Positions 1-10,700 of a DNA stretch of 64,000 nucleotides are shown piece after piece; positions within the stretch are counted from its first letter, which is position 1; every line of letters starts with the position of its first letter. Source of the stretch: Ceratorhiza oryzae-sativae (taxonomy: Eukaryota > Basidiomycota > Agaricomycetes > Cantharellales > Ceratobasidiaceae); contig JARWMV010000087.1 of NCBI GenBank assembly GCA_030998015.1, positions 1 to 64,000 of the forward strand. Direction: 5' to 3'. A program made the position numbers and the translations under genes. The notes beneath the pieces are model-generated. The model was not told the origin of the DNA. It worked only from the letters and a program-made list of their open reading frames with translations, and did no database searches.

Positions 1-962
1 CTTGATGCAGTGATGCGTTCACGAGCAACCCCATTCACGGGCTGCGATAAAAGAATAGCATAAATATGTCTATGACACCCTTCTGTTTGGTCCCTATTCG
101 ATACGCGACAAAGAGGTCGTCCGATCTTGCTACATTGCCACTCATTCACCCGTCCATCCTCTCACACGGCTCCTTTACGCATCCTCCATCACACAGCCCC
201 ATGCCTCGCCCCGACCTCCACGTATGGAGTAATCGACGCCGGCTACGTCTCACCATGGCTTGTATGCTATGTATGGGCGAACGCAATAAGCAGCACCATT
301 CGAAATCCATGTCGAATATACCTGTGTGGGTCGAGTTCACCTGAAACAAGCTGCCCTTGCCCTTAGCTGGTTTCTTTCCCCAACAACGATCAGTCGTGCT
401 ATTTTGGCAAGGCTCGTTTGTCCTGACGACTCCTTGCAATGTGCGTAGGAACTGGGCAGCGCTTCAGATGCTCTGTAGCTCGCATCCGGTAGACACGCCC
501 TGTTTGACCTCACTTTGGCATACTCGCCCTCCTGGATGTCCACGAACGTGATGGTTTTGGACCCGTTTGATTTCTGCAATGCATTCTCCGAATAGGAACT
601 TAGGCCTCCCGAGTCCGAGGCGTGCAGCAAACGCCACCACCATCCCGAGCTGGGAAACAGGCCATGATGTGGAGACGAGCGAGAAGCATGACTCTGAATG
701 CAAATCTCATCACCATTCATTTCTTACCATCACAGATCTTGTCATGTACGCCCGAGGGTTCGTTTTCAACAGGATCACGACCAAAGGGCAAGTCATCGTT
801 ACGTGAGTAACAACGCGTTGGCGTCATAGGTTTACGCATATAACTGAGTTGCTACTTTAGTAAGAGGGCGCGATCCCCCAGCCTACTAAAGGTCAACTTT
901 GACGCAGATTTAAATCCCGAATCAACCTTGCCTTCCATCCCTTTCTCATTATCCTAATTGAT
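1..962. other. No supportable gene at the left edge
   Basis: Several short overlapping open frames exist on both strands, but none shows a recognisable domain or a consistent exon chain. The stretch may hold a 3' part of a gene lying outside the window or simply intergenic DNA. I see no repeat, RNA gene or clear promoter element. Confidence 0.4.
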
Positions 963-1484
963 ATGTCGCAGGCAGGCAATAAGCTATATATTGGTTAGTA
1001 GACGCACCAGTCTCAGCCATGATTGAGCGCAAACATGATCTATTCAACTTCCTGGCTCACGAAATCTTTGTCCACACGCAGCGAACCTATCTCCAAAGAC
1101 TAATGACGAAGAACTTCGTCAGGTTAGCCACTTGTCTGTGTTCGGTTGTTTTATTTACAAACTGATGTTAAAATCGGTGTACTCCTGTCAGCTCTTTTCG
1201 CAGTACGGTAGGGTCGTCGAGGTCAGTTCTCCTACTCTTGCCATTCCTGCCTTCTGATTTCTGTGATTAGGCAAATGCGGTTCGTGATCCTGGCGCTGAT
1301 CACGGGCGCGGCTTTGGGTACGTCACATTCGCCGCGCATGACGAAGCGGAAATCGCTATGAACCAGTGAGTATTGCCCGTTCACGTTCGTCGAAATAAAC
1401 AAATATAATATGAATCTTAGGCTGAATGAACATGAGATCGATGGTTCGCGCATCCAGGTCCTTCGCATTGGCAGGGATGTCTAG
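963..1484 (+). CDS. Small single-RRM RNA-binding protein (86 aa, five exons)
   Basis: Single-stranded RNA binding by one RNA recognition motif, so probably a nuclear or cytoplasmic RNA-processing factor. Proposed exons are 963-993, 1082-1122, 1192-1221, 1271-1365 and 1421-1484. All introns are GT-AG and the exons sum to 261 nt, exactly 87 codons. RNP2 is visible as LYIANL (residues 9-14) and RNP1 as RGFGYVTF (about 47-54). The domain runs from about residue 8 to 84, followed only by GRDV, so the protein is practically a bare RRM without the usual RS or glycine-rich tail. The start is the ATG placing RNP2 at residue 9; a further upstream exon cannot be excluded. No single exon is longer than 95 nt, which makes the gene invisible as a simple ORF. 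The fold assignment is firm, the precise role unknown. Confidence 0.85.
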
Positions 1485-1955
1485 GGCTCCAAGGTGCTGT
1501 ACGTGAAGCACGGATAGAAATTGTACATGATGTTACCGCTGTCTAGCGTTGGTTGATCACTGCTACAGTTAAAGCTTGAAAAATTAATTCTCAGTCCGAA
1601 TATTTGAATACCGTAAATAGCCCGACCTGAGTGGTACTTATCCGAGACGCCCAAAGCGATTCACAAGCCTGCGCAGAGTTGCCAAAGTGGGGAACATAAC
1701 AGGTACTGAATTTATTTGCTCAATATTAGCTTAATTTAGATGTAGAAACTTGCTGGAATGAGCTGTTGTAGAGGCGTAGAAAATATCGATGGAGGGATGT
1801 GCACAAGGAGTGTGCCTTTGTAAATCATGGTAGGGTGCACGTGAAAGTTGTGGGTGGAAGGCCCTCGCTAGCCGCTCGGCGCCTGCCTCCCCCGCGTCCC
1901 ACCACTCCCTCGGCCACTTGAAACCCCCAACACCTAGACTGTCTCCCTTTATTCG
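1485..1955. other. Intergenic spacer
   Basis: 471 nt between two genes on the same strand. It presumably holds the 3' end of the RRM transcript and the promoter of the next gene. No TATA box or other element stands out. Confidence 0.5.
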
Positions 1956-4734
1956 ATGAAGCATCCCGAATGCGAATTGCGCACCAAAGAGTTCCCATAC
2001 GAATATTTTCCTGATCATTGGGGTCCTTTCGAAATACACGACATTTTCCCTATCGAAAAGCACTTGAAGCCTCTAGATGTCGAGTTCTTCTACATCTGCA
2101 CAACTCCCTCCAAATCTTCGCACCCAATCTTCCTCGGATTCGATGACTTTGCTCCCGTATGGCCTGTCGATCCTGAACTCTCTGAGAAGGCGATCAAACG
2201 GCGTGACAAGTTTCGGGAGAGGGCTGAGTTTCGGGCTCTCGTTCGTGTCAAGAAGGTGAAGCACTTGACCGTCGAAGGCATTGAAAGGCTACGGGATGCA
2301 GGAGCGGATGTGAGCGAGGCAGCTTGCCGGGAGGGGGCGCTGGTGGTTGCGGTGACAGGAAAGTACAATAACTTCCCCTTGTACTACCGTACGTCCAGCT
2401 TCCGAGGATTCTCCACCGTCTGGTCTAATCATGAATGCAGCGGACAGACCACGCAAGTCTGGTACTCTATTTTTACAGTATATTCACCAGTTCGACTCGG
2501 GAACTGCCTCTAGCCAGCACCGAATGGCGGAGCGAAACCTTCACCTATGTACGATTGACGGACGGACACTCATTCGCTCGATGCTATATTTCGAGCGAAT
2601 CAAACTCAGATGCTTCATGATCAACACTCATCGGGAGAACCGAGATGCCGTGCCTGTAGACGAACGGGATGTGGAGTGGTTCATTACAAAGGTATGGTGG
2701 GTCCTGATCGAGGTTCGGTCAGATGGCCAATGAACTGTCCCATTCAGTATATGGAAAAGTACCCATTCGCAGAAACAGCAATCCGTAAACCGAAGGAGTA
2801 TCGTGGGGCTCGTAAACATACGTCGGAAGTTCGGCACTGCTTCGTCGTTCATGCAGAGTGGTTGTTGCATCACGCCGGACTTTCAAGTGGCCCAGTAAGC
2901 AAATCCGCGGAGCTATTGCTTGTGAGATGCCTTACACTGAGTAGGACCGAGTCATCAACCGAAAGGTACTCGATAAATGGGCTGCGGAGGCTCCCGCTAA
3001 ACGCGAAGGCGCCGCGCGAGACGGCCGTGATGGGTGGGGCAAGTGGGACTCTCAGTGGGACCGAGATGACGTGATGGAAGTGGTTAGTACACTGTTGTGG
3101 ACGTAAAACATCTAACAATCTAAACCTTATTTTAGAACAGAAAGGAAATGATGCGTTTAAAGTACTATATGACTCAGATCCAGTGCAAGGTGGAAGAAGT
3201 GGGCTCGGGGAACGAGGCAGGGGATGAGGATGGGGATATAGAAATGACACCCATACGCTCTCGGGAGGAATACAGAAACGATGTACTTACTCGGGGAGGC
3301 AAGGTCAAGGGTGGAAACTATATGCACGCATGGATACAGGTCAACCGGGTACGTCTTCCCGTCAACTGATTTCCGGTGCAATATCTTAACTTTGCATGCA
3401 GTCCACGGATAAGCCTGGTCAAGCTCAGCTTCAAGTAGCAGAAGAAGACGAGTTAGCATCGCTAGATGAAGAAGACGACGGCTCGAGCTCTAAACGTCGC
3501 AAATCAAACTCGGGCACGAGCCTCTGGTCGCGACAGAGCGCATCAACCCGACCAACGAGCAGCCCTAGTCGTTCAGGATGGGGCTATCAACACCCTAGTC
3601 CATCTCTTGAGACGCGGCCCTGCTCACCTGGAGCTCCGAGCCCGAGGCACAACCAGTCGTTCGGGGCCGGTCCCTCTTCAAACCAGTCGCTGAGTGGAGG
3701 GCCGCGGGTCTCTTTCTCTCGTTCACCCTTCCGACCAACCTCTGTGGGCCCAAATGGTTCGTCTACGAGAGGCGCTGGTCCGTCAGGTACTCGCCATCCT
3801 TCAGGTCCAACGAAAAATGTCGAAGTCATCGTGCTATCATCGGACCATGATGATGAACCAACTCGGGAACACTCGGCACCGACATTAGTGAGTCGGCAGT
3901 CGCTATATATACCGCCATGCTGAACATGATACTTCAGAATATCGCATCGTCTAGCGATGAAGAAATGGGCGACCCTATTCCCTCACCGCCTCCATCTCGG
4001 AATCTTGCCCCTCCCGTGCGGGTCAAACGTGAATCCGTAGCCTCCAGTGCCAAAATTTCAGACCGACCCAACCGCTCAGACGATGAAGAAGTGATCCCTG
4101 ACAGCGAGGCTGAATCGGCCGCTCACAGCAGCGATTCCGAATCTAAGTACATCAAGAAGTCTCGGACACCTATTTACACGCCCGAAGACCTCAAGAGGCG
4201 CAAGGCAGAAGGCATCCATCAACAGGTTAGGAAGTTTGCGGACGTGAGTTTTCTCATATTCTCCCTCTTGACCGTGCTCACTCGCTTCGTTTGAAAGGTG
4301 GTATTCTACCCCCTGGAGATGCCCGAAAGCTGGGCACCATGGCACTGCGAATGTCCGCCGATGTCAATGCCGTTTTCAGCGCCACAGTCGCTCTCCAGTA
4401 GCCACAAATGCAAGTTTCTGATCGATCTACGTAAACCATCTGACGACGTTATTCGACTGCTATCGAACTCGGCTGAACCCATTGACACAGAGCTACGGAA
4501 GTACTTGCCGATAAGATCTAACGGGGCCCGTCCATGGGATGAACTCTCTCAGAGGCTACTGAAGAGAATCGTCGAGTTGCACTGGGCAGAGCATTACGCG
4601 GTTTGGGGAGTGAAAAAGGTACTCGTAACGGTGAGTATCCTCGTGATTGTATTCGATATAGATGTTTACTGATCGGTTGATTTTAGCAACCGGATGGAAC
4701 GAGGAAAGCGCGTTTCGTGTGCGCTGAGGAGTAA
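1956..4734 (+). CDS. Unknown 784-aa protein, nine exons, acidic/Ser-rich middle with SIM-like motif
   Basis: I do not recognise a catalytic domain. Nine exons fit one frame: 1956-2388, 2441-2691, 2748-2894, 2945-3082, 3136-3348, 3402-3887, 3938-4243, 4298-4630 and 4687-4734 (2,355 nt, all GT-AG). The N-terminal 300 residues look globular, with WFITK running into a YMEKYPF segment across a splice junction. Exons 6-7 encode a low-complexity Ser/Pro/Arg-rich stretch with a basic SSKRRK patch, a VEVIVLSSDHDDE segment that resembles a SUMO-interacting motif (hydrophobic core then acidic/serine), and acidic SSDEE and SDDEE clusters. The C-terminus (FYPLEMPESW onward) again looks folded, with Cys-Glu-Cys and a final charged tail. 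A nuclear role is plausible but inferred only from these motifs. The first exon junction at 2388/2441 is the least certain, because another frame is also open there. Confidence 0.7.
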
Positions 4735-5095
4735 TTATATGCGGGACTAATCGAAATGTGAATTACTAAATTATCATAATGTGTACGTAGCCATTTAAGG
4801 ACGAGTAGTCTATGCAAGTAGTCGAGAACTCCAAGTATGACACTTTCAGGGTGAGACACCACGCAGTAATATTCATCATCTAGACTATCTCTATGAATGC
4901 TTCTCGAGCGTCATCGCCGAAATACTCAATAGTCGAGCATGGTTCATCCGTCCATCCTATAAGCGAAACAATACAACTGTAACTTGTAGTATCCCGTGGT
5001 ATCATGTATCTCTTATGTACAACGTGTCTGAAATGAATGTTTCCGTGTAACGGAGTGTGTCCATGCATCAATGTCCGGCCATAGGTGTCCTGGTA
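4735..5095. other. Convergent intergenic spacer
   Basis: 3' ends of the unknown + strand gene and the GH9 gene face each other across 361 nt. This must contain both polyadenylation regions. Nothing else is visible. Confidence 0.5.
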
Positions 5096-7406
5096 TCAAA
5101 TCAACAAGGAAGCGATAAGCCCACCGACCATAGCAGCGACCGTAAACCCAACCGGAAACACAAGCACAACACCACTCCCCGTTGAGCCTTCACTATTCCC
5201 GCCTCCATCCCCACCCCCACTCCCACTCGGCGCTGTGACCGTACTGTTTCCGCCCGGCACGGCAGTCAAGCACGTTGTTGCGCACGTATGATAACAGTCT
5301 CCCTCGGGCCAATTCGGTGGGCTGCTCGCGTTTGGATGACTCCATCCAAGATCGAGCCCACAGTCGGAAAACGGCTTGAACTGGTTGCCTGTGTTCGAAT
5401 AGTATTCGATCATGGCGGCGTTGACGCCAGTGAATGCGGCATTGTAGTCCTGGGTCACCTGTGTTGGCCAAGAGATAAAAACCTGGAGGAGGGACATATG
5501 CAATCGACTTATCTGTGTATTCGTATGCACTTCGATCATCCTTGAACTTGTCATCCCAAGAAGGTCCACCCTCTAGGGCACCTAAATTGAACCAAAAATA
5601 TAAGTCCTGATTCTCGGGTAGACCCCCTTGATAACTCACCATACAGAATGAACCGGTTCAGTGTCAGCGAATTCAAGAAATCATCCCCCTGAATACCGTT
5701 GTCTTTCCCCCTCAGTGGGTAGTCGATAAACGAGTTGTAAGATGACTTGTGATACGGCCGAACTGGTGAGCCTTCACCAAACCCTACAACCCAGGAACGG
5801 CCTGTGTCGCCGAGCATATAGTTGATCTGCTGAGTCGAAAACGAGAGCGCTTGGTTCGAAGGAGACCAGGATTTGAGTTTGGCATAGAGCATCATCAAGA
5901 AGCTCGTGTTTGAGGCGTAGCTATTTGTGGGCTTGGGTAAGGTCATGGGGGCTTGGACTTGGCTATGGGGACGCACCGAAGGGACCCCCAGCTGTAGAAG
6001 AACGATAGTCCTTTTGCTGTTTGTTTGACAGAGCCGTCGGGGAAGTAGTTTTTGAGGTATGATTCGACTCCGCTCTCGTAGGTCGTGTTTTTAGTGTGCA
6101 TCCACAGGAGTGCGTAGGCACCAGGAAGCTTCTCATCCCAGGAGTACTATATTCCAAAATTAGTCAATGCAGCTAATTGAAAATAAGCCCGAACGTACCT
6201 CTTGATTATGGCTCGACGACTGCGCGATCCACTGGTCCGCCCTTGTACGATACGTCTCGTCCCCAGTGGCAACGTAAATCCACGCTGCCGACCATGCAAG
6301 TTCGTCTGTAAAGATGGAACTTGGGTACCACTCTTTCACGGTCTGTAGATTTGGGTGTGTGCTTTTCATGTAGGTGCCTTGGTATGTGGTCGCCCGGGTA
6401 TATAGGTCGATGGCATGATCGAGGAGCTTTTTGGAGTAACCTTGGTCCGTGTCTTTGTAGATGACAGATGTAGCAGCGAGGGCTGCGGCAGACTCGCCAA
6501 GAATCTCAGAGGACGGGTTGGACGAGTTGATATACGCGATGCCGTCAGTGTGGGTGAGTTTTAGTGGGACCCACAGATTGTACTCTTCGGGCTGAAATAA
6601 GAGTGAATACAACCGAGTACGGACGACGGTATAGTGTTACGTACGGGTCCGAAATATCCGAAATCAACGTCAGTCTCGCCGACGGCAGAGACGCCAAGCT
6701 AAGAAGCGAGTGGGCGGACGTAACATCCGAGATGAGAACTGACTCACCTGCCCCACAAATTGGTCCTTGTTGGCGATGCAGTTGACGATGTAGTCGGCTC
6801 CCCACTGTCGAGGCGTGAGAGATTGTTTGTGGCAAAGGCTAAGAGCACGTACCTTGACACCTTCCATCGCTTCTTGCCACTTATGGGGATCATAGTTATA
6901 AGCTCGGATACTCATGTACCCAAATGTGACCAACCTCGTTGACAGACCTATAGCCATCGGGAAACGCATGGATGTTGAACGCGAGCTGGGTGATCGTCCA
7001 TGCCAGCGGCAAACCCCATTTCTATCCTGGTGATGAGCGAGCCGGCCTGTTACTGCCGTGTGCGAAACGCACCATGGTGTTCGCAGCCTCATAATATCCT
7101 CCCCGCAGATCCTCGCCAAAGAGACCGATGCAGTCCATGCACGAGTTGCCTCTCCAGGCCAGCCGACGATTCGGACCGAGGTCTCCCGAACGCTGGGCGT
7201 GGTAGAAGAGCAGGCTCTGTGGTCGCGTCAGTCACCGTTGTCCTTGATGGCCATGATAGTCAGACCTTGTGCAAGACCTCGGCATAGTCGTACTTTGGAG
7301 TCGACGGGGTTGTGTACGGGACCGTCGAGTTGGCGTGGTTGGGCGGGTCCTGGGCAGACACGACCAGCGCGTGCAGGGCGAGCAAGACAGCGACCAGCCC
7401 AGCCAT
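5096..7406 (-). CDS. Glycoside hydrolase family 9 (endoglucanase-like), membrane-anchored, catalytic residues altered
   Basis: GH9 enzymes cut beta-1,4-glucan with an (alpha/alpha)6 barrel. Exons on the minus strand: 7406-7266, 7216-7073, 7021-6948, 6910-6853, 6804-6748, 6698-6645, 6591-6199, 6146-5977, 5920-5640, 5581 to about 5496, and 5458-5096. The start gives a clear signal peptide (MAGLVAVLLALHALVVSA). Family blocks are DVDFGYFGP, SSEILGESAAALAA, INYMLGDTGRSWVVGFG and QDYNAAFTG. The C-terminus has a Gly/Ser linker then a hydrophobic segment of about 24 residues, as expected for a cell-surface anchored form. Two oddities: the DAGD motif carrying the catalytic aspartates reads EAAN, and the usual Glu shortly before DYNA is missing because the exon 10/11 junction has no good donor. 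Two introns in this model are only 37 nt. The fold is clear; activity is doubtful. Confidence 0.8.
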
Positions 7407-7548
7407 GGAGGGGGAGAGCAAGCGGGGCTGAGCAGTGTCGGCACGCCCGCATTTTGACGAGCTGCAATTTCCGTTGTCCCTCCGCGTCGTCGTGGCCAAG
7501 TCACTCCCTTCATGAAGATCGGGCCTTGGGAGACTTGGCTTGCGTCAT
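7407..7548 (-). promoter_or_regulatory. Residual GH9 upstream region cut short by LINE insertion
   Basis: Only 142 nt of native sequence lie between the GH9 ATG and the left target duplication of the LINE. Any promoter elements further upstream have been displaced by 7.7 kb and now start at 15283. No TATA box is obvious in the short remnant. Confidence 0.45.
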
Positions 7549-7564
7549 GTCACGTGCACCGAAC
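7549..7564. repeat. LINE target-site duplication, left copy (16 bp)
   Basis: GTCACGTGCACCGAAC occurs here and again at 15267-15282, exactly flanking the LINE. The perfect match implies a fairly recent insertion or little later mutation at the flanks. The site contains a CACGTG palindrome. Confidence 0.93.
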
Positions 7565-7581
7565 TTTTTTTTTTTTTTTTT
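7565..7581 (-). other. LINE 3' poly(A) tail
   Basis: A run of 17 T on the plus strand directly abuts the left target duplication, giving a poly(A) tail at the 3' end of the minus-strand element. Confidence 0.9.
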
Positions 7582-7756
7582 GCATTCAATTTTAACGAGC
7601 TACATGAGCACATCGGTCAAACCGCTCGGGACACAGCCCGGGAAACAGGAAGAGGCAGCCCTAAGGGCGGGGAACATCAACGAGGCAGGAGAAATAACAG
7701 GGGCGTGTACAGGGGGGGTAAAAAGTAGGGCCCGAAGGCAACGCGGACACGACGAA

Positions 7757-10700
7757 CTAAATAGTAACCGAGTCGGTATAATTAATTTTACGGAACGCAG
7801 AAGTGAGTTTCAAGAAAGTGGCCATAACCCGAAGGCCCGAGATGGTGCCAAACAGGTCGGATAGAAGCAGAGGCTTGGAGGCCTTGCGTAGAATGTGACG
7901 GCGCGTGTCAAGGGGGCCCAGCAAAATAAGCGCCGACCCGGGGTATGGGTGGGTGGGTCCCCCACAACCCAGCTCAAGAATTTTCTGAGAATTTTTGTAC
8001 CTATATAAATGACCCATATAAGGAAATATAAAACTATGATCTGCCTGAAAGTTTGTTATGGAACAAAGATACTGATTGCAAACAATGCGACAATGCCACA
8101 AATGAGCAGAATAGTGCCTAAACCGTTTGCATCGGGGTAACAAGCTCCCGTAGGTCAGTAGCGCTGTCATGAGAAGTAAGCCTGGTGACTTCCTTGGGGG
8201 TTTGAAGTTTGTAATCAACACATGAGACTTTGCTCAAACGCTTGTACAGGCTACTTGTCTAGAAACCTACCTGATAGTGCACTAGCGTGCTTATTTTGTG
8301 TTGAGTTAAACAGCTCTCAGGCATTCCGTGGAATCGAGGATTGTCTAGCAACTGGTTTGTGCGAAAACACTTCATGGAACTATTTCTGTATGCACTCACT
8401 ACATGAGCTGCTTTGGCAATGATCAAGTCAACTAGACAGCTTACAGTCAAATAGGCTTTCCCATGCTTGCAGATCAGTTTAGTGTACTCAAAACTCAGAT
8501 GAACGCAAGAAATTTGTTCTAGCGCTTGGGATAGATCGAGGCATTCTCTGCGGAAATCTCAAAGTCTAGTTAGTGCATAGTAGGTCTTGGGGGTCTAACT
8601 ATGCTCTGGAGCACTCAGTAAATCCCGGTAGCACCAGTAGCCCATGCTATTTTGGCTCCAGCAAGTATTCAGGAGCATAGTTGGACATGTGGAGCTACCA
8701 CATGCTAGCTAGATTTTGGGCTTTTGGCTGAGTTCAGCCTGTTGGAGCACTGGTTGCAGTTGCCATAAAGCATAAGTTGGGGATTAAAGGGAGGAGTTAG
8801 CTAGCCAGGTGGTCTAGAATGTTCTGTTGTAATATCTTAAGGCTCTCTTTATGTTTCAGCTCATTTAAAGCTATTCCTGTCTCATTTTACAGCTGATTGG
8901 TGTTATCGCATGCGTATTGTACCCGATTTGGAACATAATGTATGACATAATACTTGTCAGGGTGGGTGGGTCAGGTTGATCAGTAGTCCTGCAAAAACCA
9001 ACCTTGGGCAGGAATTTTTTTTTCTGGACCCCCTTGGCATGTGTCCCACAGTGTGCACTCCCTGAGCATGTGCAAGATTGTTTGCCTAGTCTGAAAATTG
9101 CATTGACATACCACCATATTGCCCCCTGGTGGTGGTGACGTGAGGTTGAAGCGGTTGTAGTATTCCCCAAAGAATCTGTGACCAAGGATAATCTGAATGA
9201 GGCAACAGTGTACAGCCCTATCTCCTGTGTACCCAATATGGAACTTGTGAAGTTTCCATGTCGGTGGGCAGTTGAGTGATATTTGGGTGTGGTCAGAATG
9301 GGGTTTGGACTTCCACCTGTGTTTCCAGTGGGAGAGGGCTCTAGACTTGGCCCTTGCCCTTGCCCATGATATGGTATGGCTAAAGAGGGGTGTGGGTGTT
9401 AGGGATGTAGCTTTGAGTGCTAGGGTGTCTGCTTGTTTGTTGCCTGCAATCTTTGAGTGGCCTTTGACCCATTGGATGGTGACAGTTAGGTCTGGGTGGG
9501 TGTCCAGCAGGTTGTTGATTGCCTTTCAAAAGATGATGGAGGTGGCCTGGGCAGTGTGGGTGGACAGGCTAGTGATGGTCTGGACTGCTGCAAGGTTATC
9601 CGATGAGAAAAGCATGTGTTGTACCAGTGTGTTGTGGGATGGGTGGTTCACTAGTACTGCTGTGCGCTTGGCAGCAATGGTGAGGGCCATCATTTCCACA
9701 TCATAGACGTCTGAGTGTCAGCTGAGGCTGAGCATGCCAGTGGAGACCTCTTCTCCAAACCTGGAGATGGTGAAGCCACTGCCGACCTGTCACATGTTGT
9801 GCAGGATGCACCTGGACCCATCACTGAAGGTTAGGATAGATCTGTCTGCTTGGGCTGTGCTGATGCAGCCCTTGGCAGCCTCAAGGTAGATTTTGCAGTC
9901 CTCCTCAGATGAACTGCATGTGGGGAATAGTGTGCGAAGGCGTGGCAACCATGGATGCAGGAGTTCCCACAGGGGTGACAGGTAACGGGTGGTGAACTTG
10001 GCATCTGGGTGGGACATATCTGCAAGGTGGTGGATAATGGTGGTCTTGGCCAGGGGCAGCTGAGGGGTGTACAGGCAGTGGGTGTCCCAGTTAGCAGGCA
10101 AGCGTTTGGCAACCTCAGATTGTGCAGGGAGGCAGCAGAGTTGGACTGATGCATTCTTGGAAAGGTGGTGTAGTGTGATGGGGATGGGGGGGATGGATGC
10201 AATGTGTTCCATGGCTGAGGCCAGTGAGGTGTGCAATGCGCTGAGTAGCCAGCGAAGCCCTGAGTTCTGAGCATGTGTGAGGGGTTCAATGAGGGCTTTT
10301 TGCCTGATGCCAATGTACCAGATGACAGAGCCATATGTCAGAATGGGAATGACACAGGCACGATACAGGAGGCAGGCGTGTTTGACTGTGATGCCACAGA
10401 TGGAGTTAGCTGTGATGCATAGACCAGCAATAGCTGACATTGCTTTGGTGGCCATTTTCTTGATGTGCTCTTTCCACTGGAGGTGGTGGTTGAACCAGAA
10501 ACCCAGCCAACAAATGCAAGCCTTGGCATGAACCCATTGGACTGGGGACCCTGGGGGGGCAAGGTTGATGCCAGGGTTGGTGGCAGTGTCCTTCTTCTGG
10601 GAGGCAAAGTGAATGAGGTTGCACTTCTCCAGCTCAAAAGACAGACCAAGCTTTCGTAGTATGGACAAGGCAGTGCCAACAGCTTCCTGGATGATCTTGA

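Noticed and set aside
6975..7864. Long plus-strand open frames across the GH9 5' exons and LINE 3' end (for example 7058-7864)
   Set aside because: They run antisense to well-supported GH9 exons and cross the LINE junction and its T tail, so they cannot be one native gene.
7960..8959. Solo LTR inside the LINE
   Set aside because: The right end is ...TGTCA, but the left end does not start with TG next to a matching 5-bp duplication. The 13-bp duplication explains the junctions better.
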